Assembly: GCF_014222285.1 (NCBI RefSeq)
Contig: NZ_JACKZS010000031.1
Location: 1 to 51,617 of the forward strand
DNA from: Nostoc sp. UCD121
GTDB taxonomy: Bacteria; Cyanobacteriota; Cyanobacteriia; Cyanobacteriales; Nostocaceae
Length of the DNA: 51,617 nucleotides
Reading direction: 5' to 3'
Shown: piece after piece, positions 45,219-51,617 of the stretch
Layout of the letters: every line of letters starts with the position of its first letter
How positions within the stretch are numbered: the first letter of the stretch is position 1
Program-made: the position numbers and the translations under genes
The notes under the pieces: model-generated
Told to the model about the DNA's origin: nothing
The model's database searches: none
Seen by the model: the letters and a program-made list of their open reading frames with translations, nothing else

Positions 45219-45221
45219 CAC

Positions 45222-46078
45222 AAACCTCCTAAAAAATAAAACTAGAATTAGAAGTTTTTTATTTCTGTTGTCGTAGTGCTTGTAATTGATTGACTTGGCA
45301 TCAGAAACTAACTTCAGATTCTAAACTTATTAACAATTGTCTTCAAATCTTATGATCTTTTTTTTATATTATTCGTCTATCCTAGTACGGAAATTACCCA
45401 CTCCTAAAGAGGTAAATTTATTCCGATATATTAATCTTTGGTTGTTTAGTGTAATTTTAAATATATATTTTGTGATTGATAATAATTTCATAAAATAGCC
45501 AAAATTAACTTTAGATAGTGATATTGGGTGATAAATATCCAATTCCGCTGATCAACTATCGGATTTACAAATATTAATTAAATAATAAAACCTACAAGCA
45601 CTCTTTAGGCGGCTTTCCCTACTCTAAAAGATAAGCTGTAGCTGTCCAAAAGGCAGATTTTGGTAAATTAGGTAGTTTGAAATCAAAAACAGCAATTTTG
45701 CTAGAAGTTCTATCCAAGTTTTTCAAGGTAAACCTCGTTTATCTTGAGAACCGTAGTTTTGTAGGTTGGGTGGAGCGATCGCGTAACCCAACATAAAATT
45801 TGGTGGTAATGTTGGGTTGCGTTTCACTCCACCCAACCTACATAAATTAATATATCTTTTAAAAAACTCTTGGTTTCAACATAGATGAGGTTTAACAATC
45901 AATTCTGTTCCTGTTAACCTTATTTAAAGGCAATAAGAAGTCACGAGAATTTAATTTTTCTACCTCCATGAGTTGGATTCCCTAGTAGTCCAGAGGGAGA
46001 AAACAGAGTTAAATTATTGACTTATTACATTAAATATGATATTTTGTATTTCCATCAATAAAAATCATATATATAAAC
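45222..46078. other. Long AT-rich intergenic region with one repeat element
   Basis: About 857 bp between divergent genes, without a supported gene. Its only clear structure is the 81-bp palindromic element at 45761-45841. The PotC-type permease at its right end would normally follow other transporter genes, so a lost transporter gene is possible, but no coding remnant could be recognised in either strand. Confidence 0.4.
45761..45841. repeat. 81-bp palindromic element, copy A
   Basis: GTAGGTTGGGTGGAGCGATC at the left is matched by the complementary CACTCCACCCAACCTAC at the right, with an inner TAACCCAACA/TGTTGGGTT pair. The same element occurs in the same orientation at 49868-49947. One arm contains a HIP1 octamer. 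A typical small dispersed palindrome of Nostoc-like genomes. Confidence 0.85.
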
Positions 46079-46882
46079 GTGAATATCTTTCCATCTCGCA
46101 AAAAACCGCGTGTCTCATGGCAGGCGGTTTTCTCACTAGTAATATTTGTGTTCATGTACCTGCCTATACTGGTACTTAGTTTTTATAGCTTCAATCAGTC
46201 GCCCTATAGCGCAACTTGGCAAGGATTTACTCTCGATTGGTATCGCAAGTTGTTCAGCGACGATCGCATTTTATCAGCTTTGCAAAACAGTATGATCGTT
46301 GCTGGTTGTGCAGTTGGGGTTTCAGCCGTGCTGGGAACTTTGATGGCGGTTGGGTTAGCGCGTTACGAATTTCCTGGCAAGAAATTGTATCGGGGTGTTG
46401 CTTACCTACCATTGATTATTCCTGATATTGCGATCGCAGTGGCAACCCTAGTTTGTTTAGCCGCCTTTGCCATACCCCTAAGTTTGTGGACGATAGTTGC
46501 AGCGCATATCGTGTTTTGTCTCGCCTACGTTGGACTTGTGGTTGCTTCACGACTTACCAATTTAGATCCCCACTTAGAAGAAGCAGCACTAGATTTAGGT
46601 GCTACACCAATCCAAGCTTTCATGCAAGTATTGTTACCTCAACTGATGCCTGGTATTTTGGCTGGTTGTCTTTTGGCCTTTGTCCTCAGCCTAGACGACT
46701 TTCTGATTTCTAGTTTTACTGCTGGTAGCGGTTCTAACACCCTACCAATGGAAATTTTTAGTCGGATTAGAACAGGAGTCAAGCCTGATATTAACGCTTT
46801 GAGTGTCATGTTGATTTCAGTATCTGCGATGGTTGCATTTATAGCTGAATTAATTCGCGCTTCTGGAGAAAATAAAAGCTAA
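46079..46882 (+). CDS. potC: ABC transporter permease, spermidine/putrescine PotC type
   Basis: A 267-residue integral membrane protein with about six transmembrane helices, matching the usual PotC length. The coupling-helix EAA motif is visible as EEAALDLGATPIQAFMQVLL, and YSATWQGFTLDWYRKLF at the N-terminal loop and DDFLISSFTAGSGSNTLP are typical of PotC. It would form the channel together with a PotB partner and a PotA ATPase, taking polyamines or similar compounds. No such genes flank it, and it starts with GTG after a long empty region, so it is an orphan subunit here. Alternative substrates include Fe3+ or thiosulfate. Confidence 0.88.
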   Translation: MNIFPSRKKPRVSWQAVFSLVIFVFMYLPILVLSFYSFNQSPYSATWQGFTLDWYRKLFSDDRILSALQNSMIVAGCAVGVSAVLGTLMAVGLARYEFPGKKLYRGVAYLPLIIPDIAIAVATLVCLAAFAIPLSLWTIVAAHIVFCLAYVGLVVASRLTNLDPHLEEAALDLGATPIQAFMQVLLPQLMPGILAGCLLAFVLSLDDFLISSFTAGSGSNTLPMEIFSRIRTGVKPDINALSVMLISVSAMVAFIAELIRASGENKS

Positions 46883-47202
46883 AAATAAAACTTGTAATTA
46901 ATAATCAAAATTATGGATAACTTGGTTCTCCATGAACTTTTTGGGATGGCAAAAAAAGCTATATTCAAAGAGACGTTGCAATGTAAACTCCTCTACATTC
47001 TTCATCCTTATGTATTTGTATTTACCAATAGTTAGAAACGTCCCAACATAAATAAATATATAAAATTTATTCATCTTCTTGTTTTCATGTTGAAAGGAGT
47101 TTAAGCACATGAATAAACTTCCGTGTTCGCTTCTCTACATAACTGTTTTCAATTAGATAATATTGGGGCTAACTTTGGAGAAGATGCTATTTCCCCCTCA
47201 TT
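46883..47202. other. Spacer upstream of the kinase gene
   Basis: A 320-bp AT-rich spacer. A 15-residue frame (MNKLPCSLLYITVFN) at 47109-47156 follows a good ribosome-binding site (AAAGGAG at 47093-47099), which could be a leader peptide or chance. A minus-strand 70-codon frame at 46898-47110 lacks any support. No hairpin terminator was seen after the permease gene. Confidence 0.35.
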
Positions 47203-49041
47203 ATGCAAATCTGCCAAAATCCCAATTGCTCAAATCCATTCAACTCTGCTAGCAATAGATTTTGCGTGAGTTGCGGACAAAGCAACTTTGGCAAACTTCT
47301 AAGAAGCCGTTACCGCGTATTAAGACTCTTAGGTGAAGGTGGATTTAGTAGAACCTATGCTACAGAAGATGTAGACAGACTAAACGCGCCTTGCGTCATC
47401 AAGCAATTTTTCCCCCAATTTCAGGGAACTGGACAACGCACCAAAGCAGCAGAATTTTTTAAAGAAGAGGCTTTTCGGTTGTATGAACTGGGAGAGAATC
47501 ATACCCAAATTCCTAGATTACTAGCTTATTTTGAGCAAGGTGCTAGTTTGTATCTTGTCCAAGAATTCATTCAAGGAAAAACTCTCTTACAAGAAGTTCA
47601 GCAACAAATCTATGGTGAAAAACAGATTTGGGAACTTTTAGCTGACTTATTGCCAGTTCTAGAATTTATTCATACCCATAACGTTATTCATCGGGATATC
47701 AAACCAGAAAATATTATCCGCCGTGCAAGTGATCAAAAACCCGTATTAATTGATTTTGGCGGTGCTAAACAGGTAACACAAACCAGTTTAGGAAGACAAG
47801 CGACAGTAATTTATACCCTTGGTTATGCCCCAACCGAACAAATGGCTGGATTTGCTTGTCACGGTAGTGATTTGTATGCTTTGGGTGTAACTTGTGTGCG
47901 TCTTTTAACTCGATGTTTACCTTTGCAGGATGCTTCTGGACAGGTTAATGACCCTATTTATGATGCCATGAATGCTAAATGGTTGTGGCGCGAACGATTA
48001 CAAGAAAAAGGCATTACTATTAGCGACGATTTAGGAAGAATTTTAGAGAAATTACTAAAACATCTACCGAGTGAAAGATATCAAACAGCAGTAGAAGTTA
48101 TCAACGATTTGAATTTTGCAACATCGAATATTGAACCTGTTGCCCTGAAAATTGTTTCGATGTCTCAACCTATATTACCGCCGCTACCACAAAAAATAAT
48201 CGTACCATTACCTCCCTTAGAAACTTTTGAATTTGACGTAGTGACAGTAGACACAGGTGGTAGAGAAGTAAACCGCATGAGTGGTAATGCCAACTTCTTT
48301 GCGGAAGAATTGGGTAAATCTGTCACCTTAGAAATGGTATCGATTCCTGGCGGTACTTACATGATGGGTTCACCAGAGTTTGAAGGAGATGCTGATGAAC
48401 GTCCTCGGCATAAAGTTACCGTCGAACCATTTTTTATGGGAAAATTTCCCGTAACTCAAGCACAGTGGAGAGTAGTAGCAGCTTTACCCAAAATCAAACA
48501 AGCTTTAAATCCCAATCCGTCGAAATTTAAAGGTTTAGATAGACCAGTAGAAAATGTATCTTGGTATGAGGCTGTAGAATTCTGTCTCAGACTATCAGAA
48601 AAAACTGGACGCGACTATCGTTTACCTAGTGAGGCTGAATGGGAATATGCTTGTCGGGCTGGAACTACAACATCCTTCCACTTTGGCGAAACCATTACCT
48701 CTGAGTTAGTCAGTTGCACTATCGAAACAAAAAGCAAATTTCGTAGAGAAACAACAAATGTCGGCAGTTTTGAAGTTGCCAACGCCTTTGGATTGTACGA
48801 TATGCACGGGCTAGTTTGGGAATGGTGCGCTGACTCGTGGCACAACAATTACAGCGATGCACCCTCAGATGGAACAGCCTGGGAAGTTGGCGGTGATATT
48901 AATCGTCGGGTGCTACGTGGTGGTTCTTGGAGTTTCAATGCCGAACTGTGTCGCAGCGCCAGTCGTAGCTGGAATGAGTCAGATGGTGGGTTAAGAGTTT
49001 GTGGCTTTAGAGTAGTATTTTCTGTAGAGGAGATTATTTAG
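47203..49041 (+). CDS. Ser/Thr protein kinase with N-terminal zinc ribbon and C-terminal FGE-sulfatase-like domain
   Basis: A 612-residue protein. Residues 4-24 form a zinc ribbon (C4, C9, C21, C24: CQNPNCS and CVSCGQ). The kinase domain (about 36-310) has GEGGFSRTY, Lys67, HRDIKPEN with catalytic Asp165, and DFG at 184-186. The C-terminal part (about 365-610) is a formylglycine-generating-enzyme/SUMF1-like domain: VSIPGGTYMMGSPEFEGDAD, then RLPSEAEWEYACRAGT and RVLRGGSWSFN; such domains also occur as non-catalytic sensors. A cytosolic sensor kinase, common in Nostocales. The gene downstream starts 27 bp after its stop. Confidence 0.93.
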   Translation: MQICQNPNCSNPFNSASNRFCVSCGQSNFGKLLRSRYRVLRLLGEGGFSRTYATEDVDRLNAPCVIKQFFPQFQGTGQRTKAAEFFKEEAFRLYELGENHTQIPRLLAYFEQGASLYLVQEFIQGKTLLQEVQQQIYGEKQIWELLADLLPVLEFIHTHNVIHRDIKPENIIRRASDQKPVLIDFGGAKQVTQTSLGRQATVIYTLGYAPTEQMAGFACHGSDLYALGVTCVRLLTRCLPLQDASGQVNDPIYDAMNAKWLWRERLQEKGITISDDLGRILEKLLKHLPSERYQTAVEVINDLNFATSNIEPVALKIVSMSQPILPPLPQKIIVPLPPLETFEFDVVTVDTGGREVNRMSGNANFFAEELGKSVTLEMVSIPGGTYMMGSPEFEGDADERPRHKVTVEPFFMGKFPVTQAQWRVVAALPKIKQALNPNPSKFKGLDRPVENVSWYEAVEFCLRLSEKTGRDYRLPSEAEWEYACRAGTTTSFHFGETITSELVSCTIETKSKFRRETTNVGSFEVANAFGLYDMHGLVWEWCADSWHNNYSDAPSDGTAWEVGGDINRRVLRGGSWSFNAELCRSASRSWNESDGGLRVCGFRVVFSVEEII

Positions 49042-49068
49042 CAATTTAATTTATAGGCTGTAGTAATT

Positions 49069-49530
49069 ATGAAAAACAAAATTGAGAAAGGTGACATAGT
49101 AATTATTAATAAAAATGGAAAATATCATGATCAAGTAGGTGAAGTTAGTGGGGTTGATTACGATATTTTCTTTGTCAAAATAGTAAAAGTAAAGTTAGAG
49201 AGTCAAGAAGAAACTTTCCAAGAAAAAGATTTAACGTTAAAAATTAAAAAACCGACCATTGAAGAAGTCGTTACTGCAATAGATAAAGTTTTAGGACAAG
49301 TTGAGCAAATTCTTAACTTGCCAACAAAAGAGAAAGTAGAGTTACCCAATCGTCTAAAATATCTTAAATTAGATATTCCTAAATTAGATCAGCAGGTAAT
49401 TCAAAAAAACTTTGACAATATAGATAAAACACTTGCAGCAGCAAGAGAAGCAGACTCTTCAGCAAGCTTTTGGCAAGAGATAGATCCTAATTTAGAGAAA
49501 ATAAGCTGGTGGGTTAGAACAAATCTGTAA
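49069..49530 (+). CDS. Hypothetical KOW-like small protein
   Basis: A 153-residue protein of unknown family. The N-terminus (KGDIVIINKNGKYHDQVGEV) resembles a KOW/SH3-like beta-barrel, and the rest is a charged, helical, coiled-coil-like region (EEVVTAIDKVLGQVEQILNL) with a conserved-looking ending (WQEIDPNLEKISWWV). It is AT-rich. It lies 27 bp after the kinase gene on the same strand, so the two are probably co-transcribed; it may be a substrate or partner of the kinase. No membrane segment. No named function. Confidence 0.72.
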   Translation: MKNKIEKGDIVIINKNGKYHDQVGEVSGVDYDIFFVKIVKVKLESQEETFQEKDLTLKIKKPTIEEVVTAIDKVLGQVEQILNLPTKEKVELPNRLKYLKLDIPKLDQQVIQKNFDNIDKTLAAAREADSSASFWQEIDPNLEKISWWVRTNL

Positions 49531-49602
49531 ACCGACAAGAAAGTCAGCGAGAATAAATCACTTGTTCCCAGACTCTGCCTAGAAATGCCTAGTACATTCT
49601 TC

Positions 49603-49630
49603 GTAGAGAGGGCGATTTATCGCGTCTCTC
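49603..49630. repeat. Dispersed palindromic repeat, copy 5
   Basis: GTAGAGAGGGCGATTTATCG followed by CGTCTCTC: a member of the AGACGCGAT palindrome family, with a GGG change in the left arm. Confidence 0.7.
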
Positions 49631-49632
49631 TA

Positions 49633-49797
49633 AGAGGTTGTTTGAAAAGTGGTTGACTGTGATTTTAGGCACTAACTGATCCCCCCTAGCCCCCCTTAAA
49701 AAGGGGGGAACCGGAATCAAAGTCCCCCTTTTTAAGGGGGATTTAGGGGGATCTAGAATGTTTTGTTACCAAGAAGAAAACTTTTCAAACATCCTCT
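49633..49797. mobile_element. Possible MITE with terminal inverted repeats
   Basis: Left end AGAGGTTGTTTGAAAAGT (49633-49650) and right end ACTTTTCAAACATCCTCT (49780-49797) are complementary apart from one base. The interior, about 130 bp, contains no gene and holds copy B of the 77-bp palindrome (49678-49753). Short terminal inverted repeats without a transposase suggest a non-autonomous transposable element; a target duplication could not be fixed with certainty. Confidence 0.6.
49678..49753. repeat. 77-bp palindromic element, copy B (inverted)
   Basis: GATCCCCCCTAGCCCCCCTT at the left and AAGGGGGATTTAGGGGGATC at the right. The reverse complement matches copy A at 44038-44114 almost base for base, including the asymmetric centre, so orientation can be assigned and the two copies are inverted. 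Confidence 0.85.
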
Positions 49798-49812
49798 AAC
49801 GTATCAGTCTTT

Positions 49813-49836
49813 TAGACGCGATAAATCGCGTCTCTA
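49813..49836. repeat. Dispersed palindromic repeat, copy 6
   Basis: AGACGCGATAAATCGCGTCT in the centre with TCTAC following: a near-perfect palindrome of the same family as copies 1-5. Confidence 0.75.
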
Positions 49837-49867
49837 CATGAGGGCTTTCTGGCTTATCCCAAGTTTT

Positions 49868-49947
49868 GTAGGTTGGGTGGAGCGATCGCGTAACCCAACA
49901 TAAATAAGCTGGTAATGTTGGGTTGCGTTTCACTCCACCCAACGTAC
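49868..49947. repeat. 81-bp palindromic element family, copy B
   Basis: Same element as 45761-45841 and in the same orientation: GTAGGTTGGGTGGAGCGATC ... CACTCCACCCAACGTAC. The two copies differ mainly in the short centre and at one base of the right end. Confidence 0.85.
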
Positions 49948-49972
49948 ATTAATAAATTTTATACTCAATAAA

Positions 49973-51520
49973 TTAAATGTACTTGATATCCTGAAGCATA
50001 GCTAAATGTTTATTAACTGGTGCAAGGGTATTGGCAGCAATCAGCCCACTAGCGGCGACTGCTGGTAAACCAATACCGGGAAATGTTGAGTCGCCACAGC
50101 ACATCAATCCTGGTAGGGGTGTGCTGGGGCCAGGAAACATACCACTTCCAGGCTGAATTGCCGGGCCGTAAGAACCTTGGTGACGGCGGAGATAACGCTC
50201 GTGAGTTAAAGGTGTACCAACAAGTGTGACTTCGCAGCGAGAGCGAATATCTGGAATTATCCGCTCTAAAGCTTGCCACATTACTTCTGCACGCGATCGC
50301 TTTTGTTCGACATATTCTTGGCTCCTCCTATCCATTCCCTGCCAGATAGAGTATGGTTCATTACCAGGTGTATACACATGAATCACGTGTTTACCTGCTG
50401 GCGCTAAAGATGGATCGAGAACTGAAGGGATAGAGATCACCACCACATTTTGAGGTGCTGTTACGCCCAATTCCCAGTTATTGACTACGATGTAATGACA
50501 CCGCAAATTTGGCTGCAATCCTTGAGCATCGATGCCTAAATGCAGGTGCATAAAGCTATCACACTCAGGGGTAGCCTGTCTTTTGCTGCGGTACTGTTTA
50601 GGTATTGCCTTTTCTGGTAGTAACTTCAGTGTGTCCCAAACCGAAGCATTAGAAATCACTGCTCGTTTTGCACGAATTTCGGAGCGATCGCGCAGACGCA
50701 CACCCACCGCACGATTACCTTCTACAAGCACTTCTTCTACATGAGCGCCCATAATCAGCTTCCCACCGTGACGCTCTAACCCTTGTACAAGGCTGTCAAC
50801 TAAAGCACCACTACCACCAATGGGATATTCCAGGATTGCATCTGGGCGATACCAGTCCGCAAACATAAATGCTACCTCTGCGGCGCTAGTGCCATCTGCG
50901 GGCAATCCAGAAAGTAGAAAGCACAGCAAATTCAGCCAGTTTCGGGTAAAGGAGTCTTTAACAACCCCATCCATAATCCGGCTGAAGGGACCCGTCAGCT
51001 TAATTATATTCGCCACATTTTTTGTCAGAGATGGGACAAACGGGCCCACAGTTCTAGCTGCACCAAAATCAAAGCGTAATGCGGCTGGTGGTATAGAAGT
51101 TGCAGCCCTAGCAAATGGTTCCATAACGCGCTGGAGTTCTCGCCATTCAGCAACAGCATCATCACCACAGAATTTCATCAGCACTTCACAAAATTGCTCT
51201 GCACCAACCGCCGTGTCAAAATCACCTTCTGGTAGACAACAACCCCAAGTATCGTAGGTGACGCATGGCAATTCAGAACCAATTGCATCTAACACTTGTC
51301 GCAAAGGGTTAGCAGAGGGGCTGTAAGATATTCCAGAATAGAGAGACGGGCCAGAGTCGAACTTGAAACCATTGCGCTCAAAACCATGAGCAGCGCCTCC
51401 AGCAATGGAGTGGCTTTCGCAGACTATCACATCAAAGCCATATCGTGCCAAAAGCGCAGCACAACTCAAACCGCCAATACCGCTACCAATAACAACTATA
51501 TCTGTATCTGTGTTTTGCAT
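49973..51520 (-). CDS. FAD-dependent oxidoreductase, carotenoid isomerase/desaturase-like
   Basis: A 515-residue flavoprotein of the phytoene-desaturase/CrtISO superfamily. The dinucleotide-binding motif is VVIGSGIGGLSCAALLARYG (residues 9-28), followed by E36 in VCESHSIAGGAAHGFERNGF and the characteristic FDSGPSLYSGI. The C-terminal FAD contact is CCGDSTFPGIGLPAVAASG. It might act on carotenoids (isomerisation or desaturation) or on another polyene. It is distinct from the CrtH sequence I would expect (GASMIFG motif replaced by GPSLYSG), so the substrate is left open. No carotenoid genes flank it. The protein appears complete, ending near a repeat-rich spacer. Confidence 0.85.
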   Translation of the reverse strand: MQNTDTDIVVIGSGIGGLSCAALLARYGFDVIVCESHSIAGGAAHGFERNGFKFDSGPSLYSGISYSPSANPLRQVLDAIGSELPCVTYDTWGCCLPEGDFDTAVGAEQFCEVLMKFCGDDAVAEWRELQRVMEPFARAATSIPPAALRFDFGAARTVGPFVPSLTKNVANIIKLTGPFSRIMDGVVKDSFTRNWLNLLCFLLSGLPADGTSAAEVAFMFADWYRPDAILEYPIGGSGALVDSLVQGLERHGGKLIMGAHVEEVLVEGNRAVGVRLRDRSEIRAKRAVISNASVWDTLKLLPEKAIPKQYRSKRQATPECDSFMHLHLGIDAQGLQPNLRCHYIVVNNWELGVTAPQNVVVISIPSVLDPSLAPAGKHVIHVYTPGNEPYSIWQGMDRRSQEYVEQKRSRAEVMWQALERIIPDIRSRCEVTLVGTPLTHERYLRRHQGSYGPAIQPGSGMFPGPSTPLPGLMCCGDSTFPGIGLPAVAASGLIAANTLAPVNKHLAMLQDIKYI

Positions 51521-51617
51521 ATCCCTGATGTTTGCAACAATAAATCAAAACAGGTGTGGAAACTTGGATAATATCATTCGCTCCCCCATCCAGAAACTGC
51601 TCTAATAAGGCAGGGGG

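Larger units (their letters stand above)
49531..49972. other. Repeat-filled spacer between convergent genes
   Basis: A 442-bp spacer almost entirely made of repeats: a dispersed palindrome (49603-49630), a TIR-bounded element (49633-49797) holding copy B of the 77-bp palindrome, a second dispersed palindrome (49813-49836), and copy B of the 81-bp palindrome (49868-49947). No gene is present. Confidence 0.75.

Noticed and set aside
46898..47110. 70-codon minus-strand frame
   Set aside because: AT-rich, without domain resemblance, and placed in the promoter spacer of the kinase gene.
1..51617. tRNA, rRNA, riboswitch or complete IS element
   Set aside because: No TPsiC-like motif in a cloverleaf context, no conserved riboswitch core and no transposase frame were found by eye; weak or divergent ones could be missed without a covariance search.

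Overview
The window looks like a chromosomal segment of a filamentous, probably heterocyst-forming cyanobacterium of the Nostoc/Anabaena type. The evidence is the very frequent HIP1 octamer GCGATCGC in both genes and spacers, heptanucleotide short tandem repeats, several families of dispersed palindromic repeats, and typical cyanobacterial proteins: a zinc-ribbon Ser/Thr kinase fused to a formylglycine-generating-enzyme-like domain, a pentapeptide-repeat protein, a DUF1995 protein, an HhoA/HtrA-type protease and RTX/Ca-binding repeats. No tRNA, rRNA, CRISPR array, prophage or complete insertion sequence was seen.

Layout. 1-4.6 kb: a stand-alone fasciclin (FAS1) protein, SfsA, a 2-oxoglutarate/Fe(II) dioxygenase and a TPR protein. 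4.6-11 kb: a B12-binding radical SAM enzyme, an SDR epimerase, HemE, a membrane protein and an orphan sugar-type solute-binding lipoprotein. 11.3-16.1 kb: a surface-glycan or natural-product-like group made of two divergent pairs, each with a GT4 glycosyltransferase and a methyltransferase; one methyltransferase carries two catalytic domains. 16.1-22.9 kb: LD-carboxypeptidase, PgsA, a LuxR-type regulator divergent from a large RTX protein, and aspartate ammonia-lyase. 22.9-24.1 kb: a decayed patch holding the tail of a P-type ATPase gene and a truncated, frameshifted AAA ATPase. 24.2-28.6 kb: a DUF362 protein, a small membrane protein, and a co-oriented run of inorganic pyrophosphatase, aspartate decarboxylase (PanD) and a metallo-beta-lactamase-fold protein that has lost its metal-binding motif. 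28.8-33.3 kb: HtrA-type protease, DacB-type carboxypeptidase and a LOG-family protein. 33.3-39 kb: a 21-bp minisatellite, the pentapeptide-repeat protein and a secreted met-zincin protease. 39.1-43.9 kb: DUF1995 protein, a vapB antitoxin followed by a truncated vapC and a tiny membrane protein, a cysteine desulfurase, and a lipoprotein joining phospholipase-D-type nuclease domains, an EF-hand-like loop and a ComEA-like DNA-binding tail. 44-51.6 kb: a GT4 glycosyltransferase, an orphan PotC-type permease, the kinase/FGE-like protein with a small KOW-like partner, and a CrtISO-like FAD oxidoreductase.

Most genes are housekeeping or ordinary accessory genes in short transcription units. The most unusual signals are the metal-ligand-free MBL protein downstream of panD, the vapB/broken-vapC/mini-membrane-protein cassette, the nuclease/EF-hand/HhH lipoprotein, the mirrored GT+methyltransferase pairs, and the dense nesting of mobile palindromic repeats between 49.6 and 49.95 kb, whose relatives recur elsewhere in the window. 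Nothing here clearly amounts to a complete new defence or mobile system. Functions below are inferred from sequence motifs read by eye, without database searches.
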